Origin: Pseudomonas sp. PD9R
GTDB taxonomy: Bacteria; Pseudomonadota; Gammaproteobacteria; Pseudomonadales; Pseudomonadaceae
Direction: 5' to 3'
Length of the DNA: 41,854 nt
NCBI RefSeq assembly: GCF_019200975.1
Contig: NZ_JAHTMR010000029.1
Span: 1-41,854 of the forward strand
In this document: in pieces, positions 7,939 through 15,695 of the stretch
Numbering within the stretch: the stretch's first letter is position 1
Layout of the letters: each line of letters begins with the position of its first letter
Made by a program: the position numbers and the translations under genes
The notes under the pieces: model-generated
Told to the model about the DNA's origin: nothing
The model's database searches: none
Seen by the model: the letters and a program-made list of their open reading frames with translations, nothing else

Positions 7939-9066
7939 TCATTTGCTTTCCGCCTGTTTCAACTCCAGCACTTCTTTTGGCGTGACCATGTCGCCCTTGT
8001 TGTTGCCCCAGGCGTTACGTTCGTAGGTCACGACTGCCGCGATATCGACTTCCGAGAGCTGCTTGCCAAACGCCGCCATGGCGGTGCCGGGCTTGCCGAA
8101 GAACACGCGGTGCAGGTGATCCGCTTTCGGCCCGGTAGCAATCGGTGAGCCCTTGAGCGCCGGGAACATCGGCGGCAAGCCCTGGCCTTCAGCCTGGTGA
8201 CAGGCCACACACGTGGTGTGATAGATCTTGTCGCCGCGCTCTTTGAGCTCATCGAGCGTCCATTCCTTGCTGGTCAGCTCTTTAAGTTGCGCGACTTCAG
8301 CTTTGCGCTCGCCGAGCCATTTTTCGTAGTCGGCCTTTTCCTTGACCTCAACCACGATCGGCATGAAGCCGTGATCCTTGCCGCACAGTTCGGCGCACTG
8401 GCCACGGTAGATGCCGGGTTTTTCGATGCGGGTCCAGGCTTCGTTGACGAACCCCGGGATCGCATCGCGTTTGACCGCGAAGGCCGGCACCCACCAAGAG
8501 TGAATCACGTCGGCAGAGGTCACAAGGAAGCGCACCTTGGCACCGATCGGCAGCACCAGAGGTTTATCGACCTCAAGCAAGTAATGCTCGCCCTTGGCTT
8601 CCTTGTTGTGGATCTGATCAGCGGGAGTGGCCAGGTTGCTGAAGAACTCGACGTCCTGGCCCAGGTATTTGTAATGCCACTTCCACTGGTAGCCGGTGAC
8701 CTGGATATCGATATCCGGCTCACTGGCGTCGTACATCTTGATCAGGGTTGCCGTCGCAGGAACCGCCATGGCCACCAGAATGATGAAGGGCACGATGGTC
8801 CAGAGGATTTCGACGGTGGTGCTTTCATGAAATTTTGCGGCCACCTGCCCGGTCGAGCGGCGGTGCAGAATCATCGACCAGAACATGGCGCCAAAGACGA
8901 TGATGCCGATCACTACACAGATCCAGAAAATGGTCATGTGCAGGTCAAATACTGCGTGACTGATTTCAGTCGCTCCAGGCGCCATATTTACAGTCCAGGC
9001 CGCTTGCGCCTGGCTGAAAATCGACCACAACAGGAGGCCCATCCAGACATGTGGATGTCGCATCAT
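7939..9066 (-). CDS. coxB: Cytochrome c oxidase subunit II with fused cytochrome c domain (caa3-like)
   Basis: 375 residues: signal peptide (about 1-23), two membrane helices (about 42-66 and 87-108), then the cupredoxin domain with the CuA ligands H189, C224, C228, H232 and M235 (CAELCGKDHGFM). A C-terminal cytochrome c domain with the heme site CVACH (286-290) follows. It accepts electrons from cytochrome c and passes them to heme a in CoxA. The fused c-domain is the caa3 arrangement and is usual in Pseudomonas aa3 oxidases. First gene of the operon; the start is preceded by GGGGAACCCGCA. Also called ctaC. Confidence 0.97.
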   Translation of the reverse strand: MMRHPHVWMGLLLWSIFSQAQAAWTVNMAPGATEISHAVFDLHMTIFWICVVIGIIVFGAMFWSMILHRRSTGQVAAKFHESTTVEILWTIVPFIILVAMAVPATATLIKMYDASEPDIDIQVTGYQWKWHYKYLGQDVEFFSNLATPADQIHNKEAKGEHYLLEVDKPLVLPIGAKVRFLVTSADVIHSWWVPAFAVKRDAIPGFVNEAWTRIEKPGIYRGQCAELCGKDHGFMPIVVEVKEKADYEKWLGERKAEVAQLKELTSKEWTLDELKERGDKIYHTTCVACHQAEGQGLPPMFPALKGSPIATGPKADHLHRVFFGKPGTAMAAFGKQLSEVDIAAVVTYERNAWGNNKGDMVTPKEVLELKQAESK

Positions 9067-9436
9067 TGCGGGTTCCCCTTATCGTTCTTGTTATCCCGCC
9101 GGCTTTCACCTGCGGCAAGGGAGCGGCTGCATCAGACTACGAACTTGAATCGCCGTGCCTTGCTGCATATGCAGTCGGGCGTCATCAGCTAACTCCATTC
9201 ATGAGCGAGTATAGACAGCGACTCTCACCTCGCAATGTGAAGGCGTAAATCATCTGAAACAGCATTAACTTGCGTTGCAGGTCACGAATGGAGAAGGATG
9301 CAGACGAGTGGTGGCAAATCGATATAACGGAGGCGTCTCAAGGATGAAACAATTATGACAAATGCGTCTTAGCATTTTTCGTAAGCCAGCTAAGTTATGT
9401 CTTCCCTATTTCATTGCATTGTTTCCTGGAGTTTTC
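9067..9436. other. Intergenic region between coxB and the divergent unknown gene
   Basis: 370 bases without a gene. It must hold the promoters of the cox operon (minus) and of the unknown gene (plus). The best minus-strand match is TTGCGA-16-TATACT at 9235-9208. The 5' leader of coxB would then be about 135 bases. For the plus-strand gene I find no convincing -35/-10 pair; the last 80 bases are AT-rich. Confidence 0.6.
9208..9235 (-). promoter_or_regulatory. Candidate cox operon promoter
   Basis: On the minus strand TTGCGA (9235-9230), a 16-base spacer, then TATACT (9213-9208) preceded by GTC, giving CTATACTC. This fits sigma70 loosely and the sigmaS extended -10 better. From memory, the aa3 oxidase of P. 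aeruginosa is starvation-induced and RpoS-dependent, which agrees. No other match of this quality was seen in the gap. Confidence 0.35.
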
Positions 9437-10087
9437 ATGAACACCGCCGCATTGCGCGAGCAGATCCAAAAAGCCCAAAAACACGAAGCCGAAACCGGCC
9501 TGCTGACTCGTCAGCTGGAAACCAAGCTGCCTCATTTACACCCGGCGATCCAATTGCCGGAGGCGGACGCCAATGGCGTACTGACACGTTTTGTCGCCGC
9601 CTACATCGACGAAGTTCCTGATCTGCTGGATGCAGCCAATGAAGTCGCCAGGGAAGCGGGCATCGAATCACAGATCAAACCGGTGCTGAAAATCGCCGAG
9701 CAGTATTTCCTCCAGCCACCGGCCATCATGGCCGGGCACGTCGGGCTCGACAGCCTGCTGGATGAAGCCTACCTGGCGCATCGGTTTGTCGAAGAGGTCA
9801 ATGACCTGTACATCAAGCATTTTGGCCAGCCACTGATCCCATTGGACATGACTGTCGCCAACCTGATTGCCCACCAATTGATCGGTGAGGCGTTCGCTAA
9901 CCAGTTGGATGAGGCGGTACATCACGCCATTGACGAAATGCTCAACGACGAGAGTTTCGCGCTGGAGTCGGTAGAGGCCTACCGCGAAAAACTCAGCAGC
10001 CCGGACACCGGCGCAGCGTGGAAGCGTTGGCCGTGCATGTCCCGGCGTCTGGGCGTGGGTCTGGAGCTGGATCAGCCGGTGGCCTAG
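9437..10087 (+). CDS. Conserved protein of unknown function next to coxB
   Basis: 216 residues, soluble, apparently mostly alpha-helical, no signal peptide or membrane span. I do not recognise a family motif. A central stretch (about 106-166) is rich in His/Glu/Asp with helical spacing: DEAYLAHRFVEE, AHQLIGEAF, DEAVHHAIDE. This could bind a metal, but it is only a pattern. The start is the ATG at 9437 preceded by CTGGAG; an upstream in-frame ATG at 9362 would add a 25-residue segment with no good ribosome-binding site. It is divergent from coxB and convergent with the SulP gene. From memory a homologue (PA0104) occupies the same place in P. aeruginosa, so the position is conserved. Confidence 0.85.
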   Translation: MNTAALREQIQKAQKHEAETGLLTRQLETKLPHLHPAIQLPEADANGVLTRFVAAYIDEVPDLLDAANEVAREAGIESQIKPVLKIAEQYFLQPPAIMAGHVGLDSLLDEAYLAHRFVEEVNDLYIKHFGQPLIPLDMTVANLIAHQLIGEAFANQLDEAVHHAIDEMLNDESFALESVEAYREKLSSPDTGAAWKRWPCMSRRLGVGLELDQPVA

Positions 10088-10098
10088 GCTCACATCCC

Positions 10099-10184
10099 CC
10101 TGTAGGAGCGAGCTTGCTCGCGAAAAAGTGTCAGTAACTTTGATGTCGCTGATACACCATCGCGAGCAAGCTCGCTCCTACAGG
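10099..10184. repeat. REPIN between the unknown gene and the SulP gene
   Basis: Inverted pair TGTAGGAGCGAGCTTGCTCG (from 10101) and its complement ending near 10183, of the same class as those at 307 and 4590. It lies in the 100 bases between two convergent genes and probably serves both as a transcript end. Confidence 0.92.
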
Positions 10185-10188
10185 TTAC

Positions 10189-11715
10189 TTAACCGGCAGC
10201 ACCTACACCGGTATTGGTCCGCAATCGCCCTTCCAGCCGGCGCTTCAACCCCCGCGCTTCTATCTGCAGCCTGGAGCCCTTGGCCGCATTCGCCCGACCC
10301 CATTCCTCCAGTAACTCCAGGCACGCATGATCGATGTAGCTCAGGTTATTGAGCGGCACATGCACCATCACACCAGCAGGAATGCTTCCCAAAACCTGGG
10401 TCAGCGCCGGCACCTTGAGAAAAGTCGCCGCGCCCACCAGACGCAACTCCATTTCGCCGTCCTGCGGCAGGTCAATCAGGCTGATCTTCAGTCGCGAGGC
10501 CTTCCACGCCAGTTTGGCCAGCGTCAGACCGAAGCCGATCAGCACACCGGTCAACAAGTCAGTGAAGATAATCGCCAATGCCGTAGCGGCGTAAGTGAAC
10601 ATAGGCATGCGACCATAGCGGCCCAAGCCGCGAAACGCTTTGACGTCCACCAGTTTGAAACCCGTGTAAACCAATACACCGGCCAGGCTCGCTACGGGAA
10701 TGCTTTGCAACACGCTCGACAGCAACAACACGAACGCCAGCAGCCACAGACCATGGAAAATCGTCGAATACCGAGTGGTGGCACCGGCCTGAACGTTGGC
10801 CGAACTGCGCACAATCACTCCGGTCATCGGCAGCGCGCCAAGCAGACCGCAGAGCATATTGCCGACCCCTTGCGCCGACAGTTCGCGGTCGAAGTCAGAG
10901 CGATGACCACTGTGCATGCGATCTACCGCGGCGGCGGACAGCAGAGTCTCGGCGCTGGCGATAAACGCCACTGCGAACGCTGCGATCAGCAACGTCGGAT
11001 CAGCCAGGCTTAACAAGTCCGCTGGTTTCAGCCAGTCGATGGCTTCAGCCAGATTGGCCGGCACCTCCACCCGTTTGACCGGCAGCGCCATGAGCAGGCT
11101 GGCGGCAGTGGCAAGACCCACGCCGAGCAGTGCGCCGGGAATAAAGCGCAGGGAGTGCGGACGCAATTTTTCCCACAGCCACATCACGGCGATTGTTCCC
11201 AGCCCGAGCAAGCCGGCCTGCCAGCCAAACGAAGGCAACGCCAGCGCCACTGCGGCCGGGAAGGCGGTGAGGTTATCCAGCCCTGAGGGTTTGGGCGTGG
11301 CGTCGAGCATCACATGCACCTGTGACAAAACGATCAATACCCCGATCCCGGCGAGCATGCCGTAGACAACGGCGGGTGCCGTTACCCGGAACCAGCAGCC
11401 GAGTTTCAACCGCCCCGCCACCAGTTGCAGAAAACCCGCCAACAGCAGAATCGGCCCAAGCATGGCCACGCCATGCTGGCGCACCAATTCGAACACAAGC
11501 ACCGCCAAACCCGCCGCCGGGCCGCTGACTTGCAATGGCGAACCGGCCAGCCAACCGACCACCAAGCCACCGACGATCCCGGTGATCAGGCCTTTGGCAG
11601 GGGGTAATCCAGAAGCGATGGCAATACCCATGCACAGGGGCAGGGCGACCAGGAATACAACCACCGAAGCCAGCAGCTCCCGTGGCAAAACAGTCTTGAG
11701 TTGCGCAGCACGCAT
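10189..11715 (-). CDS. SulP family anion transporter (sulfate or bicarbonate)
   Basis: 508 residues: a polytopic membrane domain (about 14 spans) typical of SLC26/SulP, then a C-terminal STAS domain (about 390-500) containing the segment VPLNNLSYIDHACLELLEEW. The start at 11715 is chosen for GGGAGAATCACC; an in-frame ATG 30 bases upstream lacks one. SulP proteins move sulfate, bicarbonate or dicarboxylates across the inner membrane. The gene lies 90 bases downstream of, and in line with, a beta-carbonic anhydrase, which favours bicarbonate as substrate; sequence alone does not settle this. Sulfate permease is the usual annotation. Confidence 0.93.
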   Translation of the reverse strand: MRAAQLKTVLPRELLASVVVFLVALPLCMGIAIASGLPPAKGLITGIVGGLVVGWLAGSPLQVSGPAAGLAVLVFELVRQHGVAMLGPILLLAGFLQLVAGRLKLGCWFRVTAPAVVYGMLAGIGVLIVLSQVHVMLDATPKPSGLDNLTAFPAAVALALPSFGWQAGLLGLGTIAVMWLWEKLRPHSLRFIPGALLGVGLATAASLLMALPVKRVEVPANLAEAIDWLKPADLLSLADPTLLIAAFAVAFIASAETLLSAAAVDRMHSGHRSDFDRELSAQGVGNMLCGLLGALPMTGVIVRSSANVQAGATTRYSTIFHGLWLLAFVLLLSSVLQSIPVASLAGVLVYTGFKLVDVKAFRGLGRYGRMPMFTYAATALAIIFTDLLTGVLIGFGLTLAKLAWKASRLKISLIDLPQDGEMELRLVGAATFLKVPALTQVLGSIPAGVMVHVPLNNLSYIDHACLELLEEWGRANAAKGSRLQIEARGLKRRLEGRLRTNTGVGAAG

Positions 11716-11750
11716 GGTGATTCTCCCGAAGTTTTCTTCAGGCATGGCAA

Positions 11751-11780
11751 AGCCGGGCTGCCTGATCGGCAGCCGCGGCT
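11751..11780. repeat. Strong hairpin between the carbonic anhydrase and SulP genes
   Basis: AGCCG-GGCTGCC, loop TGATC, GGCAGCC-G-CGGCT: a 12-base-pair stem with one bulged G. There is no run of T on either side, so it is not a standard intrinsic terminator. It may protect or process the two-gene transcript. Confidence 0.6.
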
Positions 11781-11805
11781 AAACCACACAAATTTTTAGG
11801 AGGAT

Positions 11806-12537
11806 TTAGAAGCGCGCTTTGGGCGTCGCTACGGGAATGGGCAGGCTGCCATTGAGCGGCAGGAAACAACCTTGATCGGCATCGTAGGCTTTGATTTCGC
11901 TGGTTTCGATGTTGTAGACCCAACCGTGGATAAACAACTGACCATTGGCCATGCGCGAGGCAACCGACGGATGCGTGCGTAAATGCTGCAACTGGGCGAT
12001 CACATTCTCTTCGGTGAGGATGTGCATGCTTTCACTTTCGTTCGCGCAATTGCAGTTTTCCTGGACCATGGTTTTCGCCACTTCGGCATGTCGCAGCCAG
12101 GCTTTGACTGTCGGCATTTTTTCCAGGCTCTGCGGGTTGAGCACCGCGCGCATTGCCCCGCAGTCCGAGTGCCCGCAGATGATGATGTGATGCACGCCGA
12201 GAGCCAGCACGGCGTATTCGATGGCCGTGGAAACGCCACCGTTCATTTGCCCGTAAGGCGGCACGACATTACCGACGTTGCGGGTTACAAACAGATCGCC
12301 GGGAGCGCTTTGGGTGATCAGTTCAGGAACGATGCGCGAATCAGCGCAGGCGATGAACATGGCTCGCGGCCGTTGGGCGGTAGCGAGTTTTTTGAAGAGT
12401 TCTTCCTGTTGCGGAAAAATCTCATGATGAAAATGCAAAAAGCCGTCAACGATATGCTGCAACGCTGCATCGGCGGTTTCCGCTTCAGGTTGCGCAGAAG
12501 CCGACGCAGCCAACGGCTGTTTATCCTTGTCACTCAT
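11806..12537 (-). CDS. Beta-class carbonic anhydrase
   Basis: 243 residues. Zinc ligands of the beta class are all present: C64 and D66 with R68 (CADSR), H123 and C126 (HSDCG). It interconverts CO2 and bicarbonate in the cytoplasm. A start-proximal GAGGGTGAATC supports the ATG at 12537. The first 25 residues are Ala/Glu-rich and probably disordered. It precedes the SulP gene on the same strand, suggesting a carbon dioxide/bicarbonate handling pair. A second, unrelated gamma-class anhydrase lies at 17833. Confidence 0.95.
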   Translation of the reverse strand: MSDKDKQPLAASASAQPEAETADAALQHIVDGFLHFHHEIFPQQEELFKKLATAQRPRAMFIACADSRIVPELITQSAPGDLFVTRNVGNVVPPYGQMNGGVSTAIEYAVLALGVHHIIICGHSDCGAMRAVLNPQSLEKMPTVKAWLRHAEVAKTMVQENCNCANESESMHILTEENVIAQLQHLRTHPSVASRMANGQLFIHGWVYNIETSEIKAYDADQGCFLPLNGSLPIPVATPKARF

Positions 12538-12779
12538 GATTCACCCTCTTTTGCGGAGCCAGGGAATTTCCCGTTTTGTCCGGTGTGAAGCCAGTGGCTG
12601 GTTAAAAAACATCCAGATCGAAAATCTCGACCCGACAGTCACTCGATGAACAAGGTAGCCGCCGAATCTTAACTCAAACTGAATCAACTGCTCTAGAACG
12701 TGTGTTCCAGGTCACATAAAACGTGACCAGCCTAATTCCAGCGCGTGTTCCCCAGTACTCAACCATAGGCTAATTGTCC

Positions 12780-13838
12780 TCAAATCAATGACATTTGGCG
12801 ACCCGGCGGACAAAAGGCATCGCAGTCCAGATTGAAACCTTCCCGCTGATTGAGCCCCAGGCGCTTGATGGCTTTGGCGAAGCGCTGCGCCAGCAGGTCG
12901 GCAAAGGGACCTTCGCCGCGCATCCGTGCGCCAAAGCGACTGTCGTAGAGTTCACCGCCACGGCTCTGGCGAATCAGGCTCAGGACGTGCGCCGCCCGTT
13001 GCGGATAGTGGGCGGCCAGCCATTCTTCGAACAGCGGCGCCACTTCCAGCGGCAGGCGCAGCATCATATAAGCAGCGCTCTGCGCCCCGGCCGCATGGGC
13101 CTCGGTGAGCAGGCTTTCGAGTTCACTGTCGTTGATCATCGGAATCATCGGCGAACACAGCACCCCCACCGGAATTCCCGCCTCGCGCATGACCCGGATC
13201 GCCCGCAGTCGGGCCTTGGGCGCAGCCGCGCGAGGTTCGAGGATGCGTTTGAGTTCGTCGTCCAGGGTGGTCAGGCTGATCATCACCGCCACCAGCCGTT
13301 GCCGGGCGAGCTCGGCCAACAAATCCAGATCGCGAAGGATCAGCGAGCCTTTGGTGATGATGGTCACGGGATGGCGGTAGCGCAGCAGCACTTCGAGGGT
13401 TTGGCGGGTGATCTTGTGTTCGCGCTCGATCGGTTGATACGGGTCAGTATTCGAACCAAGATTGATGGGTGCACATTGATAGCCACGCTTGGAAAGCTGC
13501 TGCTCCAGCACGTCCGCTGCGTTGGTCTTGGCAATCAGTTTTGTTTCGAAGTCCAGACCAGGTGACATATCCCAATAGGCGTGGCTGGGTCGCGCATAAC
13601 AATAGATGCAACCGTGCTCGCAACCGCGATAGGGATTGATCGACCGATCAAAGGGCAGATCCGGCGAATTGTTGCGGGTGATGATGGTCTTCGCCGTCTC
13701 GATGCGCACCTCGGTGCCTTGGGTTATCGGTGCTTCCTGATACCAACCGTCGTCCTCGGCAATCGAACGGATGGGTGCGAAGCGATTGTGCGGGTTGGTC
13801 GCTGTACCGCGTCCGCGCGGCGGCAGTGGAGTGATCAT
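12780..13838 (-). CDS. Radical SAM protein, PA0069/SplB-like family, SOS-box controlled
   Basis: 352 residues. The [4Fe-4S]/SAM motif C-x3-C-x2-C is seen as CEHGCIYCYAR, in a context (NPYRGCEHGC...PSH) typical of the family related to spore photoproduct lyase. From this start the cysteines are at about 73, 77 and 80. The ATG at 13838 is chosen because GAGGA lies eight bases upstream; an in-frame TTG at 13853 would overlap the operator. A LexA box sits 17 bases upstream of the start, so the gene is probably induced by DNA damage. From memory, PA0069 belongs to the LexA regulon of P. aeruginosa. Substrate unknown; nucleic-acid repair is inference. Confidence 0.92.
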   Translation of the reverse strand: MITPLPPRGRGTATNPHNRFAPIRSIAEDDGWYQEAPITQGTEVRIETAKTIITRNNSPDLPFDRSINPYRGCEHGCIYCYARPSHAYWDMSPGLDFETKLIAKTNAADVLEQQLSKRGYQCAPINLGSNTDPYQPIEREHKITRQTLEVLLRYRHPVTIITKGSLILRDLDLLAELARQRLVAVMISLTTLDDELKRILEPRAAAPKARLRAIRVMREAGIPVGVLCSPMIPMINDSELESLLTEAHAAGAQSAAYMMLRLPLEVAPLFEEWLAAHYPQRAAHVLSLIRQSRGGELYDSRFGARMRGEGPFADLLAQRFAKAIKRLGLNQREGFNLDCDAFCPPGRQMSLI

Positions 13839-13854
13839 CAAGCGAGTCCTCAAT

Positions 13855-13870
13855 CTGTATATTCATACAG
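13855..13870 (-). promoter_or_regulatory. LexA operator (SOS box)
   Basis: CTGTATATTCATACAG is a CTGT-N8-ACAG palindrome with AT-rich centre, matching the gamma-proteobacterial LexA consensus at every conserved position. It lies immediately upstream of the radical SAM gene. No other SOS box was noticed in the window. Confidence 0.9.
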
Positions 13871-14070
13871 TATCGAGGTCGTGCGAAACGGTCCAGTACC
13901 GTTCGGCTCGTCATCTGCAGGGCGTTTTCCGAGTTATTGATTGCTCGTAATAGATCTTGAACTAAGAGCAAATTAATGAAACATATGAGTACTGGTTGTT
14001 CAGCATTATCACTCGTAGTATTTCTCTCGCGAACAAAATTTTATTAGACATAAACAAAAAGGATTTAGTC

Positions 14071-14373
14071 ATGTCTTTCTTCAATCAACGCGGTATTTTT
14101 CTTCAACTTATGCTGCCGAGTCCTTCGGAACCCAATACGCTTGTTTCAATGCAACTTGCGCGTAAAGAACAGCGTTGGGATCCGGAAACAGAAACAGCCT
14201 CGGAAGCATTGGTCGATTCGATTTTCGTTACTGCAACTTCCACGGACAAAGGTGAATCCTTCAATATCAGGACGCTGGGCAGGGATGTGGACGGGGACGG
14301 TGACATCGACAATGATGACAAAGCCAAGCTGCAGGCGCTGGCCAAAGCTTATACAAAAATCGTCAATCCTTGA
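14071..14373 (+). CDS. Small acidic protein with one EF-hand/dockerin-like calcium-binding loop
   Basis: 100 residues, no signal peptide or membrane span. The C-terminal third contains DVDGDGDIDNDDKAKLQALA (about 73-92): acidic residues at alternate positions followed by a helix, as in dockerin or EF-hand calcium loops. Only one loop is present, whereas dockerins carry two. The N-terminal part resembles nothing I know. The ATG at 14071 follows AAAAAGGATTTAGTC; an upstream in-frame ATG at 13996 has no such site. The gene and its flanks are clearly more AT-rich than the neighbours, suggesting acquired DNA. A strong terminator follows at 14426. Function unknown. Confidence 0.75.
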   Translation: MSFFNQRGIFLQLMLPSPSEPNTLVSMQLARKEQRWDPETETASEALVDSIFVTATSTDKGESFNIRTLGRDVDGDGDIDNDDKAKLQALAKAYTKIVNP

Positions 14374-14717
14374 TTGATGATTGCCCAGTAAAGCTTTCTT
14401 TGTCATCACTTTGAAAGTGTTATCGCCTGCTGTGTATGAATGACATATACAGCAGGTTTGATTGTGCTGTTCGAAGTTATATTTCAACATGGGTGAGATG
14501 TAATTTATAACGGCCAGACTAGTCATTACGCGGCAAGGTGATTATCTAACTTGTGGGGAAATAGTGCTCGGATGATAAGCGAATTACCCAATTCGTTAAA
14601 TAAACATCCGCACGGCCTCCTTTCACATTTCATTCACACCTGCCTCACAGGCCTTTGACCGCTCGGGGCTCAATCTGGAGGCCTAAATTCCGCCTTTCCC
14701 TGAACGGTCATCCAAGC
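14374..14717. other. Intergenic AT-rich stretch
   Basis: 344 bases with no convincing gene. It holds the terminator of the EF-hand-like gene (14426-14465) and must contain the promoter of the phosphatase gene. Otherwise I see only a small palindrome (GAATT-ACCC-AATTC near 14580). Confidence 0.6.
14426..14465 (+). terminator. Intrinsic terminator after the EF-hand-like gene
   Basis: Stem CCTGCTGTGTATG / CATATACAGCAGG (13 pairs, one G-T), loop AATGA, followed by TTTGATTGT. It ends 92 bases after the stop codon. Confidence 0.7.
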
Positions 14718-15362
14718 ATGTCTCTACCGCGCCTTATTCCCGCGATGTGCCTATCGCTGGTCGCATTTCTGAATCTGACACCGGCCTTCGCCGACGCCAC
14801 GGGTCCGGCCCGTCCGGCGGAGTGGGCGCAACCGGTCGAGGTGCAATACAACCTTTTTCAAATGTCCCCGACGCTTTACCGCAGTGCGCTGCCTGATCGC
14901 GGAGCCGTGCCACTTCTGGAAAAACTCAAGGTCGGGACGGTAATCAACTTCCTTCCCGAGTCGGACGCCAACTGGTTATCCACGCCTGGCATTGCCCAAG
15001 TGCAACTGCCTTACCGCACCAATCATGTCGATGACGCGGATGTACTCAAGGCCCTCCGTACCATTCAAACCGCCGAGGCCAAAGGCCCGGTGCTGATGCA
15101 CTGCAAGCATGGTTCTGATCGAACCGGCCTGATGGCGGCGATGTATCGGGTAGTCGTACAAGGCTGGAGCAAAGAAGAGGCGCTCAAGGAAATGACTCAG
15201 GGGGGCTTTGGCGATAGCACCCACTTCAAGGATGGCATTCGTTACATGATGCAGGCCGACGTCGAAAAGCTTCGTACAGCGCTGGCCAATGGCGATTGCA
15301 GCACGAGCCCGTTCGCGGCGTGTTCGATGAAGAGTTGGTTCAAGTCGGCAAATGTCGAATAG
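14718..15362 (+). CDS. Secreted dual-specificity/tyrosine phosphatase-like protein
   Basis: 214 residues. A signal peptide is evident (PRLIPAMCLSLVAFLNLTPAFA, cleavage near residue 26), followed by a cysteine-phosphatase domain with the P-loop HCKHGSDRTG (C129 nucleophile, R135). D105 or D106 is a candidate general acid. The family hydrolyses phosphotyrosine or related phosphomonoesters; the export signal places it in the periplasm. The ATG at 14718 is preferred because it gives a clean signal peptide; a TTG at 14655 would bury it. Promoter and ribosome-binding site are weak. Substrate unknown. Confidence 0.88.
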   Translation: MSLPRLIPAMCLSLVAFLNLTPAFADATGPARPAEWAQPVEVQYNLFQMSPTLYRSALPDRGAVPLLEKLKVGTVINFLPESDANWLSTPGIAQVQLPYRTNHVDDADVLKALRTIQTAEAKGPVLMHCKHGSDRTGLMAAMYRVVVQGWSKEEALKEMTQGGFGDSTHFKDGIRYMMQADVEKLRTALANGDCSTSPFAACSMKSWFKSANVE

Positions 15363-15366
15363 CAAT

Positions 15367-15403
15367 GCCTCCCACTGCATTGCGCAGTGGAAGGCGGTTT
15401 TTG
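15367..15403 (+). terminator. Terminator between the phosphatase and YheV-like genes
   Basis: Stem GCCTCCCACTGC / GCAGTGGAAGGC with one mismatch and an ATTGC loop, then GGTTTTTG. It is placed five bases after the phosphatase stop, in a convergent gap. Confidence 0.75.
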
Positions 15404-15407
15404 TTAC

Positions 15408-15695
15408 TCAATGCTGCTCGTCAGGCTTTTTCTTCAGTTTCGGGTTCGGGAAAAACTGCACGGCCTGAACTTTGGCATCGGGTGCCTTCAAGGCGCTGGT
15501 GTTGACCCGGGTGCCCAATTCCTTGGGCACCGACAAACCTTGTTCATTCAACGTGTCGGAGTAGCCGCAGGCCACACACTCGCGGTGTGGCACGTCGTCT
15601 TCGCTCCACATCATCAACTTGTCCGGCTCGCTGCATGCCGGGCAAACCGCGCCGGCGATAAAGCGTCGTTTGGTAATCACAGGACCCTCACTCAT
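15408..15695 (-). CDS. YheV-like zinc-ribbon protein
   Basis: 95 residues with a four-cysteine zinc ribbon: CPAC (C18, C21) and CVAC (C40, C43) spaced by a short loop. The C-terminal half is charged and proline/lysine-rich. In many gamma-proteobacteria a YheV gene follows an oligopeptidase or the kef genes; its role is unknown. Here the ATG overlaps the prlC stop by four bases (ATGA), so it is translationally coupled to oligopeptidase A. Confidence 0.88.
   Translation of the reverse strand: MSEGPVITKRRFIAGAVCPACSEPDKLMMWSEDDVPHRECVACGYSDTLNEQGLSVPKELGTRVNTSALKAPDAKVQAVQFFPNPKLKKKPDEQH

Noticed and set aside
11751..11780. Hairpin between carbonic anhydrase and SulP as a terminator
   Set aside because: No T-run on either strand side; kept only as a hairpin.
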